From Cryptomeria japonica (taxonomy: Eukaryota; Streptophyta; Pinopsida; Cupressales; Cupressaceae): a stretch of 64,000 bases of DNA. Under the pieces are notes generated by a model. That model had not been told where the DNA came from, searched no databases, and saw nothing but the letters and a program-made list of their open reading frames with translations. The position numbers and the translations under genes are program-made. Below, piece after piece: positions 13,201-28,200 of this stretch. The stretch is from the NCBI RefSeq assembly GCF_030272615.1, contig NC_081410.1, forward strand, positions 114,329,933-114,393,932, given 5' to 3'. Positions within the stretch are counted from its first letter, which is position 1, and every line of letters begins with the position of its first letter.

Positions 13201-16200
13201 CCCTTGGAGAGGGACAGGAGCGATCCTTCCCTTGTGGCCACTATCTCACTTTGCCAGGTTCCAAGTTTATATTCAACGGACTCGTCCTTCTTCACTCTAT
13301 TCGTCCATGCCTTGACATCATTTGTAACTTTGCAAGAAAAGCAATTATATCAAAAATCGCTCTGGTCCCTTCCTGAGGGACAGGAGCGAACTAGGCATTT
13401 AGCACTGTTATGGACGTCCCAAAAATCTTCAATTTATATTCAACGCATTTATCTCATGTTTTTCCTTGTTTTTGAACGTAAACTTGCCTTGACCTTTGTG
13501 TGGATTTTGTATAATGAAGGAAATCGCTCTGGTCCCTGGGAGAGGGACGAGAGCTACAAGGTACCTCGCCCTGGTCCCTTGGAGAGGGACAGGAGCGATT
13601 TGGTCAATATAGGTCATTCTCCTTCGTTTTTGCATCTCAAATTATATTCATTTGGCAAAGTATCTTCCTTCGGACCCTTTCAAATTGTTAAGTTTTCAAA
13701 ATCTTGCAAGGACAAGACGAAATTTGAATTGTAGCTCCGGTCCTTTACTGAGGGACAGGAGCGATTTTCCTCCTGGAGGCATTTCTGTGCTCACGAAAAT
13801 CTTCAATTTATATTCAATGGAAAGATCTCGCCGTTCTCCATCACTTCCAACTTGAAATTTGTCTGGACTCTGCAAGGATGATGAGATATTTGAAAATGAG
13901 CTCCCGTCCTTCACTGAGGGACAGGAGCGATTTTACTCCTACAGGCCAAAATAACAAGATTTTTCACATTTTAACACTTCACGAGGCGAAAACAAATCAA
14001 TTCCAATGCCCAGGATCAAAATTCAAAAATGTCAAAATTTGGTCAAAATATTCAATCGGACAAAAATTCACATTGACGGTCAACACTTAGACAAATTTAA
14101 GCTCTGCATGAACATTCCAATTGAAAATTAGACCATTTTGGCGAAATCATTGCATTCAAAATTTGCGTTCTAGAAAAGGAAATTCAAAAAGCTCCCAAAA
14201 CTGACTGGATTTTGGTCCGAAAAGACGGTAATTAAAACCCTAAGGCTTGACCCTAAATCCAGACAACTAACAAACTAACAAAACCCTAGAAAAAGCAAAG
14301 CGAAAACGAGCAAAACGAGCAAAAAACATGGGTCCCCATTTGCAATGGGGCGATGTGTGAAAACGTCACAACACATCCCAATCACTATCTCCACCAATCG
14401 AAGCTCTACATCAGCACATCTGGATTCAATGTACTTGACTCGCCCATGATGGCACAAACTTCGAGGCACCTATCCTTATTATCTATTGGTTATGCTAAAG
14501 TGTTGTAATTATTTCATTGGCCAAATTGAGTTTGTTGTAACAAATCCTAATTAGGGTTTTCATTGTAAAATCTTGGCCGTTGATGGAGATTTGATCCCCG
14601 ACCGTTCATTGTAATGAGCTCTCAATATAAAACTCAAGCTCCTCATTTTGCAAAGGTTAATAGTGAGTAGTGAATAGTTAATAGATAGTTAGGAGAATAG
14701 TAATGGAATAGGAGTTAGAGTAGGAGAAGGCAAAGATCATTGCCAAACCTTGTTGTAAAGAGCAAAATTGATTTCATTGAAGTTATGGTGAATTTGATTT
14801 GTTACTTCAACAACTTTCATAGTCTTTACTTCTCAATTTACTTTCACGTTGATTAGATTGGATGGAGGAATTTGTTGAATGCATTTGTGTGGAATCCGTT
14901 TAGTCCATACCACTAGCCTCTTGTTGATTGCAAGTGTGCCTTGTGTGGTCAACTGGAATGATATGCGCTTAACTTCAAATTGCTATACATCCATTGTTTA
15001 TGCATTGACTTGGATGGTGATCAATGTTTGATGATAATGATTTGAACATCTTCGAATTATCCCTTAGAAGATTGAACTGAGCTTGTGTCAAATTGTTCAA
15101 TTTGATGGTGAGACCTCGCTCAGTAGGATTCCATCTAATCATTCATCCATTTTCTTACATTCTAGGCCTTAGAATAGACTTTCTCAACCCTTCATCTTTT
15201 GTCCCCTTTTTTTCTCAACTCAAGCTAGTTTAGGACAGAAAAGCATCACAAAATTGCAACATCAGATGATCGAGTTCCAGCGATTCAAGCATTCGACAAT
15301 TCAATGCAAGTCCCCTCGTGATTCCAGCATAATCACATCAAACCATTGAGCTTATCCACACGTCAAGACCTGACATTTATGAACCTTGGAGTTGTCTCAA
15401 GTGATCCTTAAACCAATCTTCAGCATTTGAGTAATTTGTTCAAGAGAGGATAAGATACTTTTGGGTATTTTATTTTGTGTTCGCATGTGCGTAGAAAACA
15501 CATCAACAGGACCTACAAATCCCAATTCTTCTTTTGCATCCAGAAAGGAACAAATATTTTTCTCTTGCTAGCTTCTTTAGCCTTGCCTACTCATCATTGA
15601 AGAATGTGATTTCTTAACAAAGTGGACCCATTAAGGGTTCAGCTCTTCCATTTGGGATTGTGATTGTGCTTATTAGAAGTGTCCATTCCCATACCACTTG
15701 GGATGCTTCAAGGATGGACAATCCAGTCCTATGTTGGAAGTGATTGATATCATTTTCCATTGAGTCATTCTGAGACAAAATTGGTTTGCATTATCAGTCC
15801 AATTAATTGTTGCAATGTGAAACATGAATCATCTTGTCAGTATGACTATGAACACATGGCGTTCTTGGAGGGTTTCCACAAGATCATCAGCCTAGAGAAG
15901 ATACTAAAGTGAATAATTGATGTCTTCGGCTAGTCCTTTGCTCTCTGGTAGGCCAACAGTTAAACAAGTCAATTTGTATAAATTCTTAACTCTTGTGTCA
16001 TTTGGAAAGCTAAAATAGATGATATTGACAAACTGCCCTTAATGCAATCAGATCTGATGTCTATGTTTATTCTGATGTTTTTGAAGAGCCAAGGGGACTT
16101 TCTTCTTTGAGGCTTGCTCATCCATGTAGTGAGCTCGTGCCAAGTTTTCAATGGTGCAATCAACCATCCTGTTGCTGTACAGCCATTGAGAGTGTTTGGA

Positions 16201-19200
16201 TAAAGAGCCAAATCAACTAATGACTCAAAATTAGCAAGATCTAACCAACTGGTCATTTGCTAGGGTATAAGGGGAAAATCTAGTTCATTGTATTATGATG
16301 TATATGAGGCTATGGAGTATGCAGTTATGTCACACTTAAACCTTGGTCAATTGTATGGGATGAAATGATTCTTTTCAGATTAAGGCTTAAGCTACATGAT
16401 TCAGTTAAAGTGCAACATTTGGGTAAAGGATGTCACATGATTATTTGATAAATGGGTATATATAGGTTATTGTAAAGCTATCACTGGTTATGAATTGCTT
16501 TCATTGAATGGTAAGGTTAGACTAGTGCAGCTGGTTTTGATCTCAAAGCAAGAGATCGCTTGGAGTGGGTTTTTCTTGAAGGAATATTCTATGGTGCAAT
16601 CCTACCTCAAGTGTATTTCTATTTCTAAATATATTGAATATTAGAGCATATTAGTCCACTCCACATCTTGTGTGGTACATATTGGTTTTTTTTTCTGTAA
16701 ATTGTATATTTGGTTCCTGACAAGTGATATGAAAGCAACATCTGAGGCAAAGTTGTAGTTCCTTCTTAGTGGAGCAGTTTGAGTTATTTTGCTGAAATCT
16801 ACTAGAAAATCACCCAAATGTTGATCCATTTGTTCCTATAACAATTCACCAACACAGATTTACATCTATTAAAGTCAAGTCAAATGTTCTATGCTGCTGA
16901 AATCAGTACCTGTAATTCTGTAAATTGATGCTAGCTGCAATGATGGGCTGCCATGACATCTAGTATTCAAAATGCAATTGTGTAGATACTCACATACTTC
17001 ACACTTCTTTTATGCTACAACTAACATATGACATTTGCAATCTACAACACAATGTTCTGGTTGTGTATATTATATAGGATTTGAATTTACTTCTATTTGC
17101 TTTTATGATTACATATTATGTTTGTAATTAGTGGACTTATCGTTTATAACTTTATATGCTTGCTCAAGTGCTCGAATGTGGGGAGCAGTTGTAGAATGAA
17201 AATAAAGTAAACAAATCAAACACACATGAAACGAGATATCAATAGAATGTACCCTAGAGAAATTGAATCTGGGAAAGCTCCAAAATAATGAGGTTGTGCA
17301 TCTTCATTGCCACTATTATCTTGCAATATTCACAAGCCATTTTCTCAGTTTGAATCTTCAAATGCATTGTGGACATTCCACAACACTCTACAATGCCCAT
17401 GAGATATTGTCGGTATTCACTAGGTCTTCTACAATGCTCTTTTATCTTTCCTTGTTGCTTATTTGACATGTTTGACTACTACTATTAGCCATGCGATCGT
17501 CTTCTTGTCGGTGCAAACATGTTATATTACCTAATTAGTTTAATATTAGGTCCTATTCACACTTACATGCTTAAGCTAACTTGGGTCATTTATTGTTTGT
17601 ATCTCTTATCATAGGATTAAGATTCTTGTCATGATCTTAGCTCATCTTAGGGTTTCAGTTTTGTATTTATACCATGGGTTCCTCATTGTATATTGAACTA
17701 GTTCCATTTTTGCATCTTATGAGTTCTTTGGCTTCATAGCATTTCTATTGCTTATCTCTTGTGCAGAAGGTTCTTTTTAGGTTGTAGGTTGTTGGAGCCT
17801 TTGTCAAAAATTAAAATTATTATTTTGTGTTAATTCCTATTTTCACCTCCCAAAATTGCTTTGCAAATCTTAGTTTTTGTTATTAGAACTCTAAAGGTGT
17901 GTGTAAGTGTTTCCATGGTGTTCATCGAAGTTTTAGGATATTCCATACTCCTGTCCCAGGTAGCAATATTTGGGGATGTCTGACATACTTGAGTTTGCCT
18001 TGCATATGTTATCTTATTGGATTTTGAGGTGGTCAATGTTACTGTCCTAGGTATAGGTGTTTGGTAATGTATGACTTACTTGAGTTTGCCTTGCATATGT
18101 TAGAGTATTGGAGTTTCGCGGTGGTTAATGTTCCTATCCTAGGTATCAGCATTTGGGGATGTCCAACATACTTGTGTTTTCCTTGTGTATTGTAGAATTT
18201 TCGGTGTTTTGGGGTGATCCCACAATCCCGTCCCAAGTATCAGTGTTAGGGGATGTTCCACATACTTGTGTTTTGCCTTGTGCATGTCGAAGTTTAAGAA
18301 TTTTGGGATATTGTAGTTTTGGGATGGTGCACAATCCTGGCCCATGGTACTGATTGGTAGAAACATCTGTTGGATGACAATGGCCCAACGTATTTGAAGG
18401 ATGTTGCATACTGTTATTTATTGGGGTGTCAACATTGTGCATGACTTCGTCCCAAGTGCCGATTAGTAATGTGTATTGGAGATTTGGAAAATATAATGCC
18501 TTCAACCTCTGACAAAGATGTAGAAGTATAAGTAAGGCTTGATTCTTTCAAGAGGAGGCATTAGATAAAATGAAAATATCCCAAGGGTTCATTTGATCTT
18601 ATTTGTGGGTATGCCTCCTAGGGCACACCCAAGCACTCCCTAAAGATCCCAAGTGTTCATTTGATCCTATTTATTAGTATTTTGAGCAAGGATTGTTGTT
18701 CAACCAAAATTATGTTGTGTTGACAATATCCATGGCTGCAATTTTTTTGTTTTGACTAGAATTCCTTCTGATTTGACTTGATAGTTTGCTGTTTTCATCA
18801 GAAGTTTAAGGTAAGTTGCTGTTCACTCTTGTATTTGTCCTTTGATATTCTTTAGCAAACTGAAGTAGCAATTGAGACGCCTATAACCAGCTTTCAATAG
18901 GAAATGTCTTTGAAACAGAGCTTGTGGGTAGGTAATGCCCCTCAATTTCCACGAGAACAGATAGACATCTCCCTTAATTTCTTTAAATAAAACAAAAAGA
19001 ACAGACACAAAATATAGAAAAAACATATCCTGCTTGGACAGATTGGATAATATTATAAGGGCAGGCTGCAATCCATGAACAATCATTTTAGTTATGATCA
19101 TGTAAATTGATCTCATAATGAAACTGATTTATATTGCTCAAACATTTGAGGCATATTATTTAGGAAACCATCCAATCTTTGGTCTTTGACTTCTTGTTAA

Positions 19201-22200
19201 CTTGCACTAAGAAAAGAGATTTCTTTATTTTGGCTTGTGTGATGGGTTTATTAAAACCCAATTCTATATTATTTGATAATTTGAGGAGTTTGTAAAGAAG
19301 CTAGTTCCTTCTATCTAGATATATGAATATGTGATTTTTTTAGATTAGTATTATTTAGACAGATCTTTGAACATGCAGGATTAAAGTGGCATCTGTCATA
19401 AATTTCCATACTGGTGTACCAGAACCTCATTCCTGTACCTGACCCCTTACTAGAACTGACAATTTAGATCCTGCCTCATTTGGGAGTAAGCACAGGAAAT
19501 AGTGAACATGAAAAGACAAGGAAATTAATTTTCTTCCGAGAACCAAGAAAGGTTCCATTTTGAATTTCAATCACTGCATCCACACATGCTTTCCCCTTGT
19601 TTTTGTTAGCTATCTTCATAAAAAAATTATTGTATATGGCATTATTGCTCTTCTATGCCATTTTACTTGCGCACTAATTCTTAAATTATTTGCCTTTATT
19701 CTGAACTTATGACTGATTATAGATGATAATATATACCTTTCTCTTCTGCATTGTTCATTTTTGTCCATATTATTGATGAATGGTGATTTTTCATTTCTTA
19801 ATTACTTCATTCTCCTGAATAATAAGATACTCTATTAGTAGAGTTCATGTTAGGTGTCTTCATGTGCTTGTATCTTCCACTTGTTAGTTCATTGTATGCC
19901 TTAAAATAATTTGTAGCTGTATGATGGTTTGCTTCCACCAGTAATTTATTTAACCTGAAACAAGGCATTCCAGTGGTTCAATAGGCTCCAAGAAATTCAA
20001 CAAATTCTATTTGTATGCCCAAATCCATCAATTTTCTTTCTATATTTTTTGTGATTTTTTTGTCTTATGGAAACCACTTTTTTCATTGCTTATGTGAAAT
20101 GATATAATTTGAGCTTGAACTATACATTTTTTCAATTCTCCTTTATTGTATCTTACTTGTTGATACCGAAAACGTTTTGCTAAAATAATTTAATTTGATA
20201 CTTCTCAGGTTAGGCTGCATTTGCTGACTGCAGTTACTAAGTGCTTTTTCAAGAGGCCTCCAGAGACCCAGAAGGCTTTAGGTGCCGCACTGGCTGCTGG
20301 CTTGGCTGATGCACATCAGGTATTGTGCCTCTCAGCTTAATCTAATTTGGTATGTTACTTGTGGCTAGTATTGTTTAAATGAGAATACCAAATTTCATGA
20401 AAAAAGGTAGTATGGTTTCAGAGAATGGACAAGGTACATGTATGAAGTGGACAATTGGTAAAAAGAGACTTTAAATATTTGTAACTAGAAATAAACATTT
20501 TTTAGTATTTGAAAAGATGTTAATACTAATGCTGTAATTATACTTGCAACTTCTTGTATCATGCATTAAGATTGATTGTTTTATCAACACACTAAAGGGA
20601 TTTTTATTCTTTTTAGTGAATGATAAACGCTTAAATCTTGAATATTAAATAACCATGTATCTCTTTGTATAATTCAAAATTGTAAAGGATTATAAATAAA
20701 GGAATAATGATTTTTTATTTACTCAAAGGGAACTACTAATTTGCCTTGAATAGCTGTTAAATTTTTAGCACTTCTACTGTGATGAATTTTTAACATGACT
20801 GTATCTTCTGCATTTGAACAGAATTGCTTAGAATCTTAAGTAAATAGGATAAATTATTTAGATGATGGATTGGATGAATTAGAATCAATATTATTATGTG
20901 AGAGAATGAGAAAGGGCGGGATGGGCTTGGACTTCTCGTTTTAATACTATGTACCTTAATGTGCTTCCCTTTCTGTGAACTCTGGAAACCTTGCTTAAGA
21001 GATTTTGCAGTGATCAAGTTCCATAACATGCTGTTAAAACCAAACAAGCTTTTTATTTTTAATTTTTAAAAAAAATTTGCATAATAGTTGACAAAATGAG
21101 TACAATATAACAGGCAGGGCCTACAGTAAATTATAAATGATACATATCCTCGGTCCCATTATCAGCTGCCTGTACCGTACAAAATCAGGGGCTTCCCTCT
21201 GAAGCAGCAGTTATAATATCAGATTATAGAGTACTTTACCCAAAAAAATCTTACATAAAGCAAAAAGAACAGACCAATCAGAAACAAGCTTTATTTGAAA
21301 TAAACACCTGCTCTGAAGCATAATTCTACCACAAATTATACAGGTTCACTTGGGAATTTTCAGGGCACAGTATGTCATATATTTTTAGACTTTCATGTTA
21401 TCTATGCTTGTGGTTTGATTAATTTGTAATGCATCTGACTCAATGTCTCCAGCATACTGAATATTTTTTATTAATGCTCATAATTTGTTGCAGGATGTAC
21501 ATGATAGGGCATTATTTTACTACAGGCTTTTGCAACACGATGTGAGTGTTGCAGAACGTGTAATAAATCCTCCTAAACAAGCTGTCTCAGTCTTTGCTGA
21601 TACCCAAAGCAGTGAAGTCAAGGACCGCATTTTTGATGAATTTAATAGCCTTTCTGTCATATATCAAGAGGTGATCTTTTGAATATCTAGCTTCTCTATT
21701 GTATCTGTCCTTCATGTTTTCTGGTGGATGCATGATGTTTTTCTTCCCAGAACACACTTATTTCTTTTATGCATGTCTTGTATGTTTTGACTATCAGTTG
21801 TTGAATCTTCATGCTAATGTTCCACTATGACAATATTGCTAAAAATGGATAATGCGTTCATATGTTTGTCTCAAGGATAAGATGAAAATTCTACTGGTGT
21901 GCAAAAGGCCATGTTATGTACCTGTTGGAAAAAAGCTATCCCCTGCAATACTGAACTCAGATTAAATGTTATCAAGTTTTAATCCCAGTTTTGTTTATTG
22001 GAAATACTTAGTTTGTAGATTTGTATGGAAATTATTTCTTTGTATTTTAATGAATACAGGCACAGGTAAAAGTAGCTTTTTAAGTCACCACCCAACAAGA
22101 TACCAATTTGGTAATATAAGCCCACAAAGGGATTGCAAAGAGATTGTTTTCCATCTGCTTTGTGTATTATTTGATGAAGTAAAGTTATAAACCCTTCCAG

Positions 22201-25200
22201 CCACCAGATTGAACATGTGTCTCCTTTATCCTTGAAGCACACATGCATTTCACATCAAGTTTGCTTAGGTTGTACAGAGAATGCTCCTTGCAAGTCCATT
22301 TGTAGCATCCTGTTTATTTTTTGTTATAATTCTGCTAGCGTACTGCTTAATTGTTTGTCCAACTAGGACTAAAAGGTTTACCTTGAATACTAAAAGAAAA
22401 TAATGATGTAAAGAAACTAAGTTGAAATAACGTCAGTGCAATTGTGGAAGCTAATCATTAGGCATAAAGAAGAGAAGTAATACACAGACAGTATAAAAGA
22501 TTCTTGTTGAGGGGAAGAGGGACAAGTTTGTCTGGATATGAATCTAATTCACATTTGGAGAACATGGCAAGGCTTCCCATGTGCACATTCTAAATATAAT
22601 TGAGAAGCCTGACCTGACATTGCTGTTATATGTATATCCTGTTATTGGGTGCATGCCTGGTCAGATATATGCCTAGAATTTCCTATTTCTGACAATAAAA
22701 GGATGTTTATAAGAATAAACAATGACGCAAACCATTCATGGCTATGGAAATGCATAAAGTTAAATGAATTGGCTTCCTTTGCATATCAATTCCTTACATA
22801 ATCTGCCACTTTCTATAACTTATAGCTTAATAATTAGATTTTGTATTGGTCATTGATTTTGGATCAAGTAGCCTAGTGAATCTGTGAAAATTAAGGCATT
22901 GTGCCTGCATATTTGCAAGATGAGTTTTGAATTGTTTTTGGGGGACCCTCTAAACAATAAGAATTTAATCTCGGGGCAGAGTTATTCCTTTATGCTATAG
23001 TTTAATTAAATGAAGGTCTCTCAAGGGTATCATTATCATGCTATCCATGCTCATTTTGTCCTTCCCAAATCCTTGAGTTATATCTTTCTGTTTAGCATAT
23101 TATCCATCTTTGCACGCCGTGACTGGATATGGAATCACTCATAGAAAACTGCAAGAGAAACTGGTATATGGATTTTATCGGTAGGCATTCATTAATTATT
23201 AATTAACCATATCGTGCAAGAGTTACTGAGTGAGATCTGGGTCACTTGCAAACATGAGAGATAAAAGAATGAATGAATTTATGGGACAAAAAGCTATAGA
23301 TCCTATCTTTCTACACAATGGACATACTTATAACCATTCAATATTAGGAAATGAGAAGATGCTATACAGAGTTTGTCGATAGCCATATTATTTAGTCATA
23401 TTCTGCAATAATTTCTGAATGAGATCAGGATCACTTGGAAACATAAGAGACGTGTTAGGATCTCACTTGTAAAGTATTATTAAAGAGAAGCAACATTGGA
23501 AAATGAACACAATGCTTGAAGAACAGCCACAAATATGTTTTTATTCAGATATCAGAAAGAAGTATCGCTGGCTTCTTTGAGGGTGCAACCTCCTTAAGAT
23601 CAATGTCCCAATAGAATATAAAATCTGGGATGATCTCTTTCATTGCATCCTCAATGTAAAGGCTTCTCAAAGAGTGACAAGGAGGTACAGCCAATATAGG
23701 ATAAATCCACACATCTACTACGAACTTATGACATCAAATAACCAACTATATTATAGCAATGCTTTTAATGAGAGGTTAGGACATAAGGGTCCTAACTCCA
23801 TAATAACAAACAGTTAGAACTTAAGGGTCCTAACAAGAGGATAGGGGATTAAATTATGGGACAAATTGTTATAGACTATCTTTTTGCACATGATAAGCAT
23901 GATGAAAAGAGACATGAATGAGAAATTTAGTGTGAATATAGCCTACTTAATTGCTATGAGCATGTAATGGTCATGCATAATATTGCATGAGCATATAATG
24001 GTGCAGACACATTTCAGAAAAAAACATATGGCTGTCCAAACATCGTGTGAGGAGACCCCTGAGAATGTCAGTGCCACAGCATAGATTCCATATAATTTTC
24101 TCTCAATAGGTAGATAGACTACATATGATTCCCCCGTTACCATATGCTTTGAGAATGACTTCTAATGTTAGTAACTCTACAGCTTCTTGTCACTATTGCA
24201 AAAGAATCTATTTAGGTCTAATTTCTCATAAAATAAATATGCCGAAACATGTGTAATATTGGAGACTTCAGTACTCCTGCCTATAATTTTTTTCCTTAAA
24301 AATAGCTTTGGTAAAAATTGCATACAAAATGATGTAAAATTTGACATCTTGAACCACACTTTGGTTCATCATCAAGATAAAAGATAAGAAAGAAGCTCCA
24401 AATTCATCATATAGGTAATCCAATTATAATGAAGAGTACTAGAGGTCATTAGTTATTTACTTCATCCAAATTTAATGCTATCCTTCAATAATTAATACCC
24501 TAGTATAATATTAAGTAAATTCATACAAAGGCATTAGTTATAATTACCTAATTAATTAATATACACCTTTACGTGTTTTGAGCATGGATCTTCATGAAAA
24601 TTTGAGCTCTATGCCATCTTCACAGCTGAAATTGATAATACGATTTCAAGTCTCAATATCCTCATCAATCGTCCTTTTTGTGCTGTGCTCCTCATTAAGC
24701 AAAATCATTTGCTTATCGATGCAAATGTCTTATGTGGACATGTGTGCTTGCATTGCTAAAGAAAATGACTTCATTCATCCGATCTTATGAATATCCAATC
24801 TATGTTCTTTGAACCTCACTTGAAAGGGGTGACCAATATAGGGGGTGGATCATACACATGGATTGACCTTATGTGTGGTGGCCCACTACATTGAAGGGAA
24901 GATCATTTCATGTGAGTTTTAAGCCTTAAGAAACATGGTTCAAATATCCGTCAAGATCAAACCAAGTTATTTGCTTTAATAAAGCACACACACAAGTCTT
25001 CAAATGACATTTGCATTGACAAAGCAATGGTTGTGATTAAGGAGGGCTATGTTGTAATATTCCCAACAAATTTTAATATAAAATATGTACAACTATCTCA
25101 TCACCAAGATCTCATGAGGGTGAGGTGAGAACATATGGTGAGTAATTATTATTATTATTCACCACTTTTGATCACCTAGATCTTGTGAGTGCAAGATGAG

Positions 25201-28200
25201 CGTACTTTGAATTAATGCCTAGAAAGATGTAATAATGAATTGCACAAATAATGAAATAAAGCCTTGAATAATAACACTCAAATATGAATAAAGCTTCCGG
25301 CACAATCTAATGTTTCTTTATTGATTACAAAACATATTCTTCCAGAATATGATGAAGCTTCACAAATACAAAATCTGCTGTAGATACCAAAATATATGTT
25401 GAAAACTGAAATCCAATCAAAGCTTTGAAGTACATATATATCCTTTGTGTGAGATTGCCTTCAGGAAATCAAAGGGTTTGCATTCCTCCAATCTCTAGGA
25501 AACCAAAGGGATTTTGTTTTCTAATCTCTAGAAAAGAAGGGCTTTTGGTCCTCAAATCCTATGGCTGAACACAAGGCTCAAACTATGACAGAAAAAAACT
25601 AAATGAATTGGCAAATGTCACAAAGGCAACCAAGTACCTCAATATGTATCATTAGCAGGGCACGAATTCCAACACCCACTTTCCCTCTTAAAGATAGCAA
25701 TGAAAAATACTAATGAAATTCTATCCCCAAAATAATGCCTACTTTGCCATGAATACCAACTTGTAACTCCTCATTAATAAGCTGTCATAGAAATTTGTCA
25801 CAAGGAAGCTGCAGGTGTCCTGGGGTTTTTACAATCACCCACTTCTAGCATCCCACAACCCACTAAGTCATTATTTTGTTATTATTTATTTGTACTACAA
25901 ATTTCCAATGTTTAAAGGCCTCATCATTAAAATATTTTCCTATGCTTATTGGGTTATAACTTATAACAATTGGGCCTACATAAGTTTTAATTATAAGGGG
26001 ATATTACATATTCAAAAAAGTAAACAAGGGATGCTATTGAGATTTGTAGACATCCTAATAATCTCAATTAAGATCAAAGCACAAAGCTCATGTAATGTCC
26101 CCTGATTGGGGTATACCTGATTTTTGCTCAAAGTAACAATTCTACAACATAATTTGATTACAAATAGTATTCTATAATTAAATCATATAATACTATTGAA
26201 CTTTTTAAAATAAATAAGCAATCAAGTTAAATTACATCACCTATTTGGATCTAATCTATAATTTCATTTCCAATAATCAACCCTAGTAGGGATTGGAGAG
26301 GAGAGCATGATAGGGTGCCCAGAAATCATTCGCTGCAACTAAGCCCAAGGGCGTGATATAACACTCCTTGGCCCACAAGTGGTAGGAACTCTCATCCATC
26401 CAACATGGGGTGGGCTACTTAGATTGGGGCACCTGTCTACTGCCCTCCCAATCATGTCTCTTTACTAACCTATACATGATTGCTTCTATTCTTTTGTTTC
26501 ACTTCCAACAATCAACCATTGTAGGGATTGGGGAGGAAAGCACAATAGGGTGGCCGGAAATCATTCGCCGCAACTAAGCCTAAGGACATGATATAACACC
26601 CCTTGGCCCACAACTGGCAAGAACCCTCATCCATCCAACATGGGTGGGCTACTTAGATTGGGGAACCCATCTACTGCCTCTCCTAATCGCTTCTCCTTAC
26701 TAACCCTTACATGATTGTTTGTAGGAGAATAAATAGATTAAATAAATAATTATAAGAGTCTAGATAATTTAGTAATTCCCATTATTAACTAGATTAAAAA
26801 TACATAAGAGATTATATGATAAACAATATCAATATCATCATATTGCATACCACAACACTTGCTAGATCACAAGACTACTGTTTTCTGAATGCATATTACT
26901 TATATATGATCTGATCTCCTTTGATCTAGATCTGCTCTTGTATGGATAGATAATCTTCCTTTTTCATTCCATTTCTTTTATACTTTAATATTTTATTGAG
27001 GAGACACATCTCTTTGGAAAGAGACATTCATTCAAAGGATCATATCTCCTCCTTGCTTGTTGATTTTCGAGATCAGATTAATAATAATGAGAAGGAAATA
27101 ATAATGTAGTCACAAGAATCAAAGCACACAAATAGAAAGGGCACACAACACAAGTTTGCCCTGGGAAAACCTCCCTCTTGGAGGTGAAAAACCCAGCAAC
27201 AAGATCCAAGTTTATATTAGACAATATCAGCATACAACTTTGCTTACTGCACTTGAAGCAACATATAAATAAGAACAACAGAATGAAGATTCCAAACTAG
27301 GGCACAAGGAATAGCTTGATAGACTTATCTGCAGTATTGAGATTTGCTGTTTGTTGTCATGCAGATCATTCACAGAGCATAGGAGTGAATTTGCTGACTG
27401 TGGATATGATTCGCTGCCACTGAGACAATTTGCTGTTCCTAGGAATGAATCGCTGACACAAGAAGATAGTTCGGTTCTCTTTGAAGGCTTATTCACATAA
27501 GGCTAGCAATGAATAAGAAATGAATATCTATTGTGTAGAATAAATCTTGTTTATATACAAGATTCATGTTCAAGTCTTCTAAGTCTGCCTTAACCAATTC
27601 TCTTTATTTTACATATTTTACTTTGCACTTTGGCGCCCAATTCGGGGCCTACATAACTTGCAATTTGTGCCACGTTACCTTTTGGACCCAGCCCTATTGC
27701 TTGTCCACACGTTACATTTGGGCCCAGCCCTATAGACATCAATTGCTTAATCTACACGTTACATGGGAATAGGACCCAGCTGAGTCTCCACATTACATCA
27801 AGAAGAAGGGCCCAGCCCTATAAGGATTCAAATCCTTATTTATTTTCCTCACTAAGTTACAATAAACTAACATTGCCTTATCATTCAAATCAGATCTGCA
27901 ATTCTGATTATAGATTAAATGCTTCTTCTATTTGATGATCTATTATAGATACCTTTCCTGAATTTTAACTCAGTTTCCAGAATTTCTTGTCTCATCTTGT
28001 TCGTTACCTTTTTCCAAGTGAGGATCTGCCTTGTAAAACCTTCAAGAGGGGACAAACAGTCACAACCCTTGCCAAAGATAACCCTTCTCAAAAGATGCAT
28101 CTCCTCTACAGAACCACTGCCTCTTCAACCTCTGCTGTTGACTAAACAAGATAATTATATTTATATTCTAAATGATATTGTGATGCTAATCACTATTAAT

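Larger units (their letters stand above)
26091..27850. mobile_element. Probable LTR-derived sequence starting TGTAATGTCCCC
   Basis: It begins with the same 12 bases (TGTAATGTCCCC) as the solo LTR at 4530 and then diverges. It contains a 236-bp tandem duplication, a GGGAAAACCTCC...GGAGGTGAAAAACCC block like those found in plant Copia LTRs (about 27163-27193), and repeated CACGTTACATTTGGGCCCAG units. The far end and target duplication were not found. Confidence 0.35.

Noticed and set aside
11975-13931. CRISPR-like array
   Set aside because: Repeats are separated by ~130-bp related spacers in a plant intron; no cas genes, and spacing and context do not fit.
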